Of a stretch of DNA of 39,211 nt, positions 16,638 to 24,214 are shown piece by piece. Within the stretch, counting starts at the first letter, position 1, and every line of letters begins with the position of its first letter. The translations under genes were made by a program, and so were the position numbers. The notes below the pieces were generated by a model. It saw only the letters and a list, made by a program, of their open reading frames with translations, made no database searches and was not told the DNA's origin. The stretch comes from an uncultured Ruthenibacterium sp. (lineage in GTDB: Bacteria > Bacillota > Clostridia > Oscillospirales > Ruminococcaceae): NCBI GenBank assembly GCA_944386565.1, contig CALXBO010000019.1, positions 1-39,211 of the forward strand. The letters are read 5' to 3'.

Positions 16638-17402
16638 TCAGTTCGTCCAGTTGGTTGTTTGCAGCGACGAATCCTTGGGGTTTTGGCTCATGTCGAGCGT
16701 TGTCAGTTTGTTGTAGTCGATGTGCAGAAACTCAAGGTCCGGAAGCATCGTGCAGTCGAACGAAGTCAGCTGATTGTCGAAGGTCTCGATAAATTTCAGT
16801 TTGGTGTTGCGGCTGACGTCAAGCTGCGTCAGCTGATTGTGGCGCGAGTACAGCTGGATGAGCTCCGGGTTTCCGGAGAGATCCAGCGACGTCAGATAGT
16901 TTTTTTCACAGTTCAGCGATTGCAGGCGGGCGCAGCCCGTGACGTTCAGCGAGGTCAGAAGGTTGGACGCACAGTACACGCTCTTCAGATTCGGATTCGA
17001 AGAGAGATCGAGCGCGGTCAGCCGGTTTGAGGAACACGACAGCTCCTCCAGAAGCGCGTTCTGCGACAGATCCAGCGACATCAGGCTGTTTTTCGAGCAG
17101 TTCAGAACGAGCAGGGAAGAAAAGTGTCCGATGCCGGTCAGATCCGCGATGTTCTGCCCGGATACGTTTATCTCCGTGACGGCGCTGCGCTCTTCGGCCG
17201 TCAGAACCGCGTCGCTGCCGGCGCCGCTCAGATTGCCGGGATTCAGAATCCAGCTGCGGAACGATTCGTCCGGGAAGTGTGAGGAATCCACGGGAATATC
17301 CCCGGCATCCTGCACACCGGAGGCGAACGCCGCCGGCGTCCACGTGACGATCTGGATGAAGGCCACGCCTGCGGCGATCCATCGTTTCATTTGATTCAGC
17401 AA
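16638..17402 (-). CDS. N-terminal part of frameshifted leucine-rich-repeat surface protein
   Basis: 254 residues ending prematurely. Seen: signal peptide (MKRWIAAGVAFIQIVTWTPAAFA), a short linker (HFPDESFRSWI) and then at least eight leucine-rich repeats of about 20-21 residues of the form L..L.C..N.LT.LDLS.NP. This is a bacterial surface type known in clostridia and Listeria, where such repeats bind proteins. The frame is lost at 16677-16683, after MSQNPK, and stops at 16638; the other half continues in the shifted frame. I choose TTG at 17402 as start because AGGAGA stands six bases upstream; ATG 17390 has that site 18 bases away. The intact protein would be about 890 residues. Confidence 0.75.
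   Translation of the reverse strand: MLNQMKRWIAAGVAFIQIVTWTPAAFASGVQDAGDIPVDSSHFPDESFRSWILNPGNLSGAGSDAVLTAEERSAVTEINVSGQNIADLTGIGHFSSLLVLNCSKNSLMSLDLSQNALLEELSCSSNRLTALDLSSNPNLKSVYCASNLLTSLNVTGCARLQSLNCEKNYLTSLDLSGNPELIQLYSRHNQLTQLDVSRNTKLKFIETFDNQLTSFDCTMLPDLEFLHIDYNKLTTLDMSQNPKDSSLQTTNWTN
16677..16683 (-). other. frameshift point at a slippery heptamer
   Basis: On the minus strand the upstream frame reads CAA AAC CCC AAG and stops soon after, at 16638. One more C, or a -1 ribosomal slip on A AAC CCC (an X XXY YYZ heptamer), gives NPQGFVAANNQLDELTL and joins the two halves of the surface protein. Five bases after the heptamer TTCGTC can pair with GACGAA 18 bases later. A simple one-base deletion, a phase-variable tract or an assembly error are equally possible. 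Confidence 0.6.
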
Positions 17403-17525
17403 TGTGATTCTCCTCAATGTTTTTGGTAGAATATGGCACACTAATATGAATTAGTTATAAATAACTGCAAAATGGGAGAAATTGCCGCTGCGCCCGGAGA
17501 AAAACAGGGGCGAAACTTGCGGCTC

Positions 17526-17554
17526 TTGCCGGGACTTCGGATTTGCGGTATAGT
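17526..17554 (+). promoter_or_regulatory. promoter of the AraC-family gene
   Basis: TTGCCG (17526-17531), 17 bases, then TATAGT (17549-17554). It gives a leader of about 30 nt containing GGAGAGGAGACAG before the ATG at 17593. Confidence 0.6.
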
Positions 17555-17592
17555 ACAGACAGAATGCGCCGGGCGGGAGAGGAGACAGAGAG

Positions 17593-18516
17593 ATGCGCGA
17601 AATGGAGATCGTTCCGCATCCGCAGATCGAGGGAATCCACGTGTTTTTCAACACGGTCGATTACCGCACGCCTCACATGCACCATGAGTTTGAGCTCGTG
17701 TGGGTCGTGGAGGAGACGCTGCGCATCCGCAGCGACGCGTCGGCCCGGACGCTCGGCCCGGGCGAGTGGGCGGTGCTCTGCCCGGATCAGGTCCACGAGC
17801 TGTTCTGTGCAGACAAAAGCTGCACGTTCCTCTGTGTGCAGGTTTCTCCGCATGTGCTGGAGCGCTTTTTCCCCGCTTGCGCGCGCACGCGCTGGGACGA
17901 TCCTTTTCCGGGCGGCTGTCTGCCGGACGACGTGTTTGCGGAATTGAAAGAGCGCGTCCGCACGCTCGCGCGGGCGTATCTGGAGCGCCGCCCGTATTAT
18001 GAACTCTGCTGCGCCGGGCAGGTGTGCCTTGTCTGGCACGCGCTGCTGTCGCAGATGCCGACGCACACGGTGAGCGCGGAGGAGGCTTCGCAGGAGGCGA
18101 AGCGCAGCGCCCGTGCGCAGCGTCTGCTCCGGTTTGTGGAGGAAAACTACAAACGGCGCATCCGTCTTTCGGATTTTGCGCGCGCGGAGGGATGTTCCGT
18201 GAACCATATGTCGTTCTTTGTGCACCGTACGCTGAACCAGAGCTTTCAGCAATACGTCGCGTCGGTGCGGTTCCGCTGTGCGTGCCGCCTGATGGACGAG
18301 GGATGGACGCGCATGACGGACGTGTGCGTGGAATCCGGCTTCTCCGACTACCGGTATTTTACCAAGGCGTTCCGCGAGCGGCTCGGCGTCACGCCCGAGG
18401 AGTACTGCCGGAGGGTGAACCGTCCGGTGCGGGACGGCGCGGTCAGCCCGGGCCCGAACTCGGCCGAGCGGTTCTACTCGCGCGAGGAAAGCCTGCGGCT
18501 TCTGGAAAAACTGTGA
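17593..18516 (+). CDS. AraC-family transcriptional regulator of a sugar operon
   Basis: A 307-residue AraC-family regulator. Seen: a cupin-like sensing domain (residues about 15-110, with HMHHEFELVWVVEE and a GPGEWAVLCPDQVHEL strand) and a double helix-turn-helix (about 185-280: RIRLSDFARAEGCSVNHMS and the second-helix region MTDVCVESGFSDYRYFTKAF, ending LGVTPEEY). The family binds a sugar or effector in the N-terminal domain and activates an adjacent operon. Here it stands upstream of, and in the same direction as, the kinase-DUF4867-isomerase genes, from which it is separated by a terminator. Three similar 11-bp boxes before the kinase promoter are its likely targets. The effector is unknown. 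Confidence 0.88.
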   Translation: MREMEIVPHPQIEGIHVFFNTVDYRTPHMHHEFELVWVVEETLRIRSDASARTLGPGEWAVLCPDQVHELFCADKSCTFLCVQVSPHVLERFFPACARTRWDDPFPGGCLPDDVFAELKERVRTLARAYLERRPYYELCCAGQVCLVWHALLSQMPTHTVSAEEASQEAKRSARAQRLLRFVEENYKRRIRLSDFARAEGCSVNHMSFFVHRTLNQSFQQYVASVRFRCACRLMDEGWTRMTDVCVESGFSDYRYFTKAFRERLGVTPEEYCRRVNRPVRDGAVSPGPNSAERFYSREESLRLLEKL

Positions 18517-18519
18517 TAA

Positions 18520-18552
18520 CAGGCCCGTTTTTTCGATGAAAAAACGGGCCTG
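18520..18552 (+). terminator. terminator after the AraC gene
   Basis: CAGGCCCGTTTTTTC and GAAAAAACGGGCCTG form a long perfect stem around GATG, followed by TCGTTTTG. It separates the regulator from the sugar operon. Confidence 0.8.
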
Positions 18553-18586
18553 TCGTTTTGCACAAACGCATCTGTGCAAAATCCCG

Positions 18587-18665
18587 ATTTTGTCGCAAAT
18601 CGTAACTTTGTCGCATGAAAATCGGAACTTTGGCACAGCGCACGGAGGCCCTGCCGCCGTATACT
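18587..18665 (+). promoter_or_regulatory. repeated boxes and activator-type promoter of the sugar operon
   Basis: Three related direct repeats, ATTTTGTCGCA (18587), ACTTTGTCGCA (18605) and ACTTTGGCACA (18627), are spaced 18 and 22 bp apart, roughly two helical turns. TATACT (18660-18665) is a likely -10 with no consensus -35, and the last box ends about where an activator would abut the -35 region. This fits an AraC-type activator; direct evidence is lacking. Confidence 0.55.
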
Positions 18666-18687
18666 GGACACAAAGGAGCGTGAGCGC

Positions 18688-20163
18688 ATGCTGTACATTG
18701 GGATCGACCTCGGAACGTCCGCGTGCAAGTTTCTGCTCGTGGACGACAACGGCGCGGTGCAGAACACCGTGACGAAGGAATATCCTCTGTTTTTTCCGCA
18801 TCCGGGCTGGAGCGAGCAGAACCCCGCCGACTGGTGGAACGCCTGTCTCGCGGGTATCCCGGAGCTTCTCGATGGCTTTGACGCCGCCGAAGTCGCGGGC
18901 GTCGGCGCGGGCGGCCAGATGCACGGCCTTGTGGCGCTGGATGAACACGACAACGTGCTGCGCCCGGCCATCCTCTGGAACGACGGCCGTACGGCCGAAG
19001 AGGTGGACTGCCTCAACAACACGGTGGGCAAGGCCGAGCTGAGCCGCTGCACCGCGAACATCGCGTTTGCGGGGTTCACCGCCCCGAAACTGCTTTGGAT
19101 GCAGAAGAACGAACCGGAGCTGTTCGCGCGCATTGCGAAGATCATGCTGCCGAAGGATTACATCGTCTACAAGCTCACGGGTGTGCACGCGACCGAGTAT
19201 TCCGATGCGTCCGGCATGCTGCTGCTCGACGTGGAGCACAAGTGCTGGAGCCGTGAGATGCTGCAAGTGTGCGGTGTGCGCGAGGAGCAGATGCCGCGCC
19301 TGTTCGAGAGCTGGCAGGCCGTGGGCACGCTGCGCCCGGACGCCGCGAAAGCACTGGGCCTGCCCGAAACCGTCACCGTCTGCGCGGGCGCGGGCGACAA
19401 CGCCGCCGCGGCCGTCGGCACGGGAACGGTGGGCGAGGGGCACTGCAACATCAGCCTCGGCACGTCCGGCACGATCTTCATTTCGTCCGAGCGCTTCGGC
19501 GTCGACCCGAACAATGCGCTGCACGCGTTCGCCCACGCGGACGGCGGCTGGCATTTGATGGGCTGCATGCTCTCGGCTGCTTCGTGCAACAAGTGGTGGC
19601 AGGACGAGATCATCGGCACGACGGACTACAAGGGCGAAGAGGCGAAGATCACGCCCGAGATGCTAGGCAAAAACCACGTCTTTTTCCTGCCGTACCTGAT
19701 GGGAGAGCGCAGCCCCATCAACGACACGAACGCCCGCGCGACGTTCATCGGAATGACGATGGACACCACCCGCGCCGACATGACGCAGGCGATGCTCGAG
19801 GGCGTGGCGTTCGCCATCCGCGATTCGTTCGAGGTGGCGAAGAGCCTCGGCATCTCCATCCCGCGCTCGAACATCTGCGGCGGCGGCTCGAAGTCCGCGC
19901 TGTGGAAGACCATCACGGCGAACGTGCTGGGCATCCCGCTCGACACCGTCGCCACCGAACAGGGCCCCGGTTACGGCGCGGCGATGCTCGCGATGGTAGC
20001 TTGCGGACGCTTTGCGTCGGTGCGTGAGGCGGCAGACGCGCTGGTGCGCGTGAAATCCACCGTCGAGCCGGACGCGGAGCTGATAAAATTGTATGACGAG
20101 CGCTACGCACAGTTCCGGGAGATCTATCCCGCATGCAGGGCGCTGTTCCCGAAACTGCTTTGA
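18688..20163 (+). CDS. xylB: FGGY-family pentulose kinase, xylulokinase type
   Basis: A 491-residue sugar kinase. Seen: N-terminal phosphate-binding motif GIDLGTSACK (5-14), GQMHG (76-80, the xylulokinase substrate-loop motif), catalytic Asp237 in AGAGDNAAAAVG, and GTSGTIF and NICGGGSKS in the C-terminal ATP-binding half. Length and motifs match xylulokinases, which phosphorylate D-xylulose at O5 with ATP in the cytoplasm. The neighbouring isomerase is of the L-fucose/L-arabinose type rather than XylA, so the true substrate may be another ketose. ATG with AAAGGAG upstream. It is the first gene of a three-gene operon: 23 bases to the next start, then a further 21. Confidence 0.85.
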   Translation: MLYIGIDLGTSACKFLLVDDNGAVQNTVTKEYPLFFPHPGWSEQNPADWWNACLAGIPELLDGFDAAEVAGVGAGGQMHGLVALDEHDNVLRPAILWNDGRTAEEVDCLNNTVGKAELSRCTANIAFAGFTAPKLLWMQKNEPELFARIAKIMLPKDYIVYKLTGVHATEYSDASGMLLLDVEHKCWSREMLQVCGVREEQMPRLFESWQAVGTLRPDAAKALGLPETVTVCAGAGDNAAAAVGTGTVGEGHCNISLGTSGTIFISSERFGVDPNNALHAFAHADGGWHLMGCMLSAASCNKWWQDEIIGTTDYKGEEAKITPEMLGKNHVFFLPYLMGERSPINDTNARATFIGMTMDTTRADMTQAMLEGVAFAIRDSFEVAKSLGISIPRSNICGGGSKSALWKTITANVLGIPLDTVATEQGPGYGAAMLAMVACGRFASVREAADALVRVKSTVEPDAELIKLYDERYAQFREIYPACRALFPKLL

Positions 20164-20186
20164 ATTTTCCGCAAAGGAGCGTGAAG

Positions 20187-20828
20187 TTGTTGAAAATTTA
20201 TTCGGTCACGGACAAAGAATTCGCCCCGTACGGGCGTGTGGTGACGGGCTATGACACTGCGGCGTTGGCCGCCGCTCTGGCTGCGACGCCGCTGCCCGAA
20301 GCGGGAACGGCCTATGTGTCGCGCGATGAGAGCCTGCACGCCGCACCCGGCTCGGAGGAGCTGGCCGCGCGTCTCTTCGGCGGAATGCCGGCGCAGCTCG
20401 GCCGGTGCAGCGGCCGCAACACGAAGCTCAACTGTCTCGAATATCACCGCGACAGCGAGTTCAACCTCGGCGTGAATGATTTTATCCTGCTTCTGGCGAA
20501 ACAGGACGAGATCGAAAACGGTGTGTTGGACACCTCGAAGGTGAAAGCGTTCCGCGCACAGGCGGGTGTGCTGATCGAGGTGTACGCCACGACGCTGCAC
20601 TACGCGCCGTGCCATGTGAACGCGGCCGACGGTTTCCGCGTGCTGGTGGCGCTGCCCGCCGGGACGAACACCGAAAGGCCCGATTTTGCACCGGCCGGCG
20701 GCGACGACGCACTGCTCTGGGCGCGCAACAAATGGCTTCTGGCGCATCCCGAATCGAGTGAAGCCGCGGCGGGCGCATACGTGGGCCTTGCCGGAGAAAA
20801 CATCGACATCGCGGGCGACCTCGCCTGA
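20187..20828 (+). CDS. DUF4867-like protein of a sugar operon
   Basis: A 213-residue cytoplasmic protein without signal or membrane segment. It resembles DUF4867 proteins, found in clostridial sugar gene clusters and thought to have a cupin-like fold. Seen: KIYSVTDKEFAPYGRV at the start, CLEYHRDSEFNLG (about residues 84-96), a central KAFRAQAGVLIEVYATTLHYAPC and a GFRVLVALPAGTN strand. A role as an auxiliary sugar epimerase or lyase is possible but not established. The start is TTG at 20187: AAAGGAG lies seven bases upstream, and no suitable ATG exists in this part of the frame. It is co-transcribed with the kinase and isomerase. Confidence 0.65.
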   Translation: MLKIYSVTDKEFAPYGRVVTGYDTAALAAALAATPLPEAGTAYVSRDESLHAAPGSEELAARLFGGMPAQLGRCSGRNTKLNCLEYHRDSEFNLGVNDFILLLAKQDEIENGVLDTSKVKAFRAQAGVLIEVYATTLHYAPCHVNAADGFRVLVALPAGTNTERPDFAPAGGDDALLWARNKWLLAHPESSEAAAGAYVGLAGENIDIAGDLA

Positions 20829-20849
20829 CATCCAAAGGAGGAACTCATT

Positions 20850-22325
20850 ATGATCAACAACATTCCCGAAGTCAAAGCCGGCGTCATCGCTGTGTCCCGT
20901 TCGTGCTTCCCGGCCGCGCTGTCGGAGCGCCGCCGCGCCGCGCTTGTGAGCGCGTACGGCGAGGGCCTGTACGAGTGCCCCGTCACCGTCGAGAACGAGC
21001 TCGATGCGAAGAAAGCCGTCGAGGACGTGAAGGCCGCCGGCGTGAACGCACTCGTCGTGTTCCTCGGCAACTTCGGCCCCGAGACGCCCGAGACGCTCAT
21101 CGCCGACTGGTTCGACGGCCCCATCATGTACGTGGCGGCCGCCGAGGGCGACGGCGACCTGCACGACGGCCGCGGCGACGCCTACTGCGGCATGCTGAAC
21201 TGTTCGTACAACCTCGGCCTGCGCGGCGCGAAGGCGTACATCCCCGAATCGCCCGTCGGCACGGCGGCGGAGCTGGCCGAGCGCGTGCGCGAGTTCGTTC
21301 CCATCGCCCGCGCCATCCTCGGCCTGAAGAGCCTGAAAATCATCGCTTTCGGCCCGCGCCCGGACGACTTCCTCGCCTGTAACGCGCCCATCAAGGCGCT
21401 GTATGACCTCGGCGTCGCCGTCGAGGAGAACTCCGAGCTCGACCTGCTCGTGGCGTACAACAAGCACGCGGGCGACGCGCGCATCCCGGCCAAAGCGGCG
21501 GAGATGGAAGCGGAGCTCGGCCCCGACAACAAGTATGCCGGCATCCTGCCGCGCCTCGCGCAGTATGAGCTGACGCTCGAGGACTGGGCGGCGGAGCACA
21601 AGGGCACACGCGAGTATGTGGCGTTCGCCAACAAGTGCTGGCCTGCGTTCCAGACCGAGTTCAAATTCGTGCCCTGCTACGTCAACAGCCGTCTCGCGGC
21701 GCGCGGTATTCCCGTCGCGTGCGAGGTGGACATCTACGGCGCGCTCTCCGAGTACATCGGCGTGTGCGTGTCCGGCGCGCCGACGACGCTGCTCGACATC
21801 AACAACACCGTGCCCGCGTCCATGTATGAGAAGTCCATCCGCGGCAAGTACGATGTGCGCCTGCCCGAGACGTTCATGGGCTTCCACTGCGGCAACACGA
21901 GCTGCGAACTGCTGAAAGACCCGCACATGGGCTATCAGCTCATCATGAAGCGCGACCTCGAGCCCGAGCTGCCTGAGCCGGACATCACGCGCGGCACGAT
22001 GGAGGGCAACATCAAGGCGGGTGACATCACGTTCTACCGTCTGCAGTCCACCGCGGGCACCGAGCTGAAAGCGTACATCGCACAGGGTCAGGTCATGGAC
22101 GTCGACTGCGAGAGCTTCGGTTCCATCGGCGCGTTCGCCATCCCGGAGATGGATCGCTTCTACCGTCACGTGCTCATCGCCAAGCGCTATCCGCACCACG
22201 GCGCGGTGGCGTTCGGCCACTACGGCAAGGCGCTGTTTGAGGTGTTCAAGTATTTGGGCGTGTCTGACATCGCCTACAACCAGCCGAAACACCTGCCGTA
22301 TCCCGGCGAGAATCCCTTCGCGTAA
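20850..22325 (+). CDS. L-fucose/L-arabinose isomerase-family protein
   Basis: A 491-residue protein of the L-fucose isomerase-like family, whose members interconvert aldoses and ketoses with a divalent metal. Seen: N-terminal VKAGVIAVSRSCFP, GNFGPETPETL, the conserved GDAYCGMLNCSYNL, EVDIYGALSEYIG and GFHCGNTSCELLKDP segments of the central and C-terminal domains, and PHHGAVAFGHYGKALFEV near the end. Which aldose it uses cannot be read from sequence. The neighbouring xylulokinase-type kinase suggests a pentose or deoxy-sugar route without a local aldolase. AAAGGAGG precedes the ATG. It is the last gene of the operon, with a strong terminator after it. Confidence 0.8.
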   Translation: MINNIPEVKAGVIAVSRSCFPAALSERRRAALVSAYGEGLYECPVTVENELDAKKAVEDVKAAGVNALVVFLGNFGPETPETLIADWFDGPIMYVAAAEGDGDLHDGRGDAYCGMLNCSYNLGLRGAKAYIPESPVGTAAELAERVREFVPIARAILGLKSLKIIAFGPRPDDFLACNAPIKALYDLGVAVEENSELDLLVAYNKHAGDARIPAKAAEMEAELGPDNKYAGILPRLAQYELTLEDWAAEHKGTREYVAFANKCWPAFQTEFKFVPCYVNSRLAARGIPVACEVDIYGALSEYIGVCVSGAPTTLLDINNTVPASMYEKSIRGKYDVRLPETFMGFHCGNTSCELLKDPHMGYQLIMKRDLEPELPEPDITRGTMEGNIKAGDITFYRLQSTAGTELKAYIAQGQVMDVDCESFGSIGAFAIPEMDRFYRHVLIAKRYPHHGAVAFGHYGKALFEVFKYLGVSDIAYNQPKHLPYPGENPFA

Positions 22326-22333
22326 TGAAAACG

Positions 22334-22368
22334 AAAAACCGGGCCGTCCGAGGGCGGCCCGGTTTTTT
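22334..22368. terminator. terminator after the sugar operon
   Basis: AAAAACCGGGCCG pairs with CGGCCCGGTTTTT, leaving T-tracts on both strands. It also serves the convergent ferredoxin-cupin operon. Confidence 0.88.
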
Positions 22369-22382
22369 GCTGCAAAGAGAAG

Positions 22383-22715
22383 TCAGAACACGACCACAAG
22401 GAGCATCTTGAAGCGCTCCGTGCCGAAGACGGCGTGCGGGTGTCCGGCGGGCATGACGATGGACTCGCCCTCCCGAAGGTCGTATGCGGTGCCGTCAATG
22501 GTGACCGTCCCCATGCCGTCAAGGCAGGTGACGAACGCGTCGCCGCCGGATTCGTGCGTGCTGATCTCCTCACCCTTGTCAAAGGCGAACAGCGTGACGC
22601 TCACGGCGGGGTTCTGGGCGAGCGTCCGGCTGACGATCTGCCCCTCCTGATAGGCAACGAGCTCCTTGAGCGTCACCACTTCCGATTTGGCGATGTTTTT
22701 CATCGGTGCGTTCAC
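22383..22715 (-). CDS. small cupin-domain protein
   Basis: A 110-residue single-domain cupin. Seen: cupin motif 1 (ISTHESGGDAFVTCLDG, residues about 51-67) and motif 2 (GESIVMPAGHPHAVFG, 83-98), with metal-binding candidates His54, His92 and His94. Such cupins are common beside Crp/Fnr regulators and iron-sulfur proteins in clostridia; their function is unknown. The start is GTG at 22715, fixed by AAGGAGG eight bases upstream. It lies 13 bases after the ferredoxin-like gene and is co-transcribed with it. The reading of a metal-binding beta-barrel is firm; the substrate is not. Confidence 0.8.
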   Translation of the reverse strand: MNAPMKNIAKSEVVTLKELVAYQEGQIVSRTLAQNPAVSVTLFAFDKGEEISTHESGGDAFVTCLDGMGTVTIDGTAYDLREGESIVMPAGHPHAVFGTERFKMLLVVVF

Positions 22716-22728
22716 AGTGCATTCCTCC

Positions 22729-23436
22729 TTACGTTTTGTCGAGAATTCGGCCGTCCACGGAGATCGTCACGACCTGCCACGGAATCATTTTTCCGCTCGC
22801 CTGCAATGCCGTTTTCGCGGCGTGCTCGAGGCCGCCGCAGCACGGAACTTCCATCCGCACGACCGTCAGGCTGCGGATGTCGTTGCAGCGCAGAATCTCC
22901 GTGAGCTTTTCGCTGTAATTGACGGCGTCGAGCTTCGGGCAGCCGATCAGCGTGATCTTGCCGCTCATGAAATCGCGGTGCATCGCGGCGTAGGCGTAGG
23001 CCGTGCAGTCGGCTGCGATGAGCAGCTTTGCGCCGCTGAAATACGGCGCGTTCACAGGTACCAGCTTGATCTGGCATGGCCACTGGCCGAGCCGGGACGG
23101 CTCGCTCCCCGCCGGGGCGGGCGCGTCGTAGGCGGCGGAGTTCCGCGCGAGTTCCCGAACGCGCTGACCGGGGCATCCGGCGTGCGCCGCCGCGCCGCGC
23201 TTGGCTTTCGCGGCCAGCACGGCCTGCTCGTCGTAGGCCGCGGCCTCGCGCTCCACGAACGTGATCGCGCCCGTGGGGCAGGCGGGCAGGCAGTCGCCCA
23301 GACCGTCGCAGTAATCGTCCCGCAGCAGCCGGGCCTTTCCGTCCACCATGCCGATGGCGCCCTCATGGCACGCCGCGGCGCACGCGCCGCAGCCGTTGCA
23401 TTTATCTTCGTCGATGTGAATGATCTTGCGGATCAT
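22729..23436 (-). CDS. 4Fe-4S ferredoxin-like protein with C-terminal CCGG domain
   Basis: A 235-residue cytoplasmic iron-sulfur protein. Seen: a complete 4Fe-4S motif CNGCGACAAACHEGA (C13, C16, C19, C23), a second one with one Cys missing from the usual spacing (CDGLGDCLPACP, C43, C49, C53), a linker, and a C-terminal domain with IAADCTAYA, LIGCPKLD and PCCGGLEHA cysteines. The family appears in clostridia next to Crp/Fnr regulators and often hydroxylamine reductase (Hcp); an electron-transfer role in nitrosative or redox stress is the usual suggestion, not shown. AAAGGAGCG precedes the ATG. A predicted class II Crp/Fnr site controls it (23461-23518), and the cupin gene follows. Confidence 0.82.
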   Translation of the reverse strand: MIRKIIHIDEDKCNGCGACAAACHEGAIGMVDGKARLLRDDYCDGLGDCLPACPTGAITFVEREAAAYDEQAVLAAKAKRGAAAHAGCPGQRVRELARNSAAYDAPAPAGSEPSRLGQWPCQIKLVPVNAPYFSGAKLLIAADCTAYAYAAMHRDFMSGKITLIGCPKLDAVNYSEKLTEILRCNDIRSLTVVRMEVPCCGGLEHAAKTALQASGKMIPWQVVTISVDGRILDKT

Positions 23437-23460
23437 GGCATTCGCTCCTTTTTTATTCTG

Positions 23461-23518
23461 TTGACTGTTTGGAGAAAGTATACTATAATCTTCCCCGAAA
23501 ATCAGTTGTTACAACAAC
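23461..23518. promoter_or_regulatory. divergent promoters with Crp/Fnr-type palindrome
   Basis: TTGACT (23461-23466), 17 bases and TATAAT (23484-23489) face the Crp/Fnr gene. On the minus strand TATACT (23477-23482) would start the ferredoxin-cupin operon near 23470. A palindrome GTTGT-TACA-ACAAC (23505-23518) has its centre at 23511.5, which is exactly -41.5 of the operon (the class II activator position) and about +16 of the regulator (a repression position). The site choice is inference, but the geometry is exact. Confidence 0.6.
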
Positions 23519-23540
23519 ATTCCGGCGAAAGGAGAAACAG

Positions 23541-24200
23541 ATGCAGCTCTCGGGAACGCCGCTGTTCCGCGGCATGAGCGAAGACGATGTGGAGCAGCTC
23601 CTGACGTGCCTCGGCGCGGTGCGGCGCTCCTATAAAAAGGGCGAGACCATTCTGGCCGAAGGGCAGCCGGCGGAATCCGTCGGCGTCGTCCTGTCGGGTC
23701 GGGTGCTCATCGCCTGTGCGGACGTCTGGGGCGGCAACAGCGTCCTCGGACACGCCGGGCCCGGCGAGGTGTTCGCAGAAGCGTACGCCTGTGTCCCCGG
23801 TGAACCGCTGCTCATTTCGGTGCAGGCGGCGGAGGACACGGCGGTGCTGTTCCTGCGCGTGGGGCGCGTGCTCACCACGTGTTCTTCCGCCTGCGCGTTC
23901 CACGCCGCGCTGGTGCGCAATCTGCTGACGGTCTGCGCGCAGAAGAATCTTGCGCTGTCTCGCCGCATCCTGCACACCGGGCCGAAGTCGATCCGCGGCA
24001 GGCTGATGTCCTATTTTTCGGAGTGCGCCAAAAAGGCGGGGAGCGGAGTGTTCGAACTCCCGTACACGCGCCAGCAGCTGGCCGACTACCTCGGCGTGGA
24101 CCGCAGCGCCATGTGCAGCGAGCTGTCCGCCATGCGGCGGGACGGGCTCATCCGCTGCGAAAAGCGCCGCGTGGAGATTTGTGAGATGCCGGTATTCTGA
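23541..24200 (+). CDS. Crp/Fnr-family transcriptional regulator
   Basis: A 219-residue Crp/Fnr-family protein. Seen: cyclic-nucleotide-binding-like N-terminal domain (about residues 5-115, with KGETILAEGQPAESVGVVLSG), dimerisation helix (about 120-145) and C-terminal winged helix (about 165-215: YTRQQLADYLGVDRSAMCSELS). It lacks the N-terminal FNR iron-sulfur cysteine cluster, and scattered Cys residues offer no obvious site; heme- or redox-sensing as in HcpR is possible. It is divergent from the ferredoxin-cupin operon, its likely target. The ATG at 23541 follows AAAGGAGAAAC; the frame upstream to 23469 overlaps the promoter and is not used. The downstream IMPase-like gene follows 14 bases after the stop and may be co-transcribed. 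Confidence 0.88.
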   Translation: MQLSGTPLFRGMSEDDVEQLLTCLGAVRRSYKKGETILAEGQPAESVGVVLSGRVLIACADVWGGNSVLGHAGPGEVFAEAYACVPGEPLLISVQAAEDTAVLFLRVGRVLTTCSSACAFHAALVRNLLTVCAQKNLALSRRILHTGPKSIRGRLMSYFSECAKKAGSGVFELPYTRQQLADYLGVDRSAMCSELSAMRRDGLIRCEKRRVEICEMPVF

Positions 24201-24214
24201 GAGGAGAGAAACCA

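Noticed and set aside
17455..19554. 699-codon minus-strand open frame
   Set aside because: Antisense to the AraC and kinase genes; composition only.
20124..22292. 722-codon minus-strand open frame
   Set aside because: Antisense to the DUF4867-like and isomerase genes; no family resemblance.
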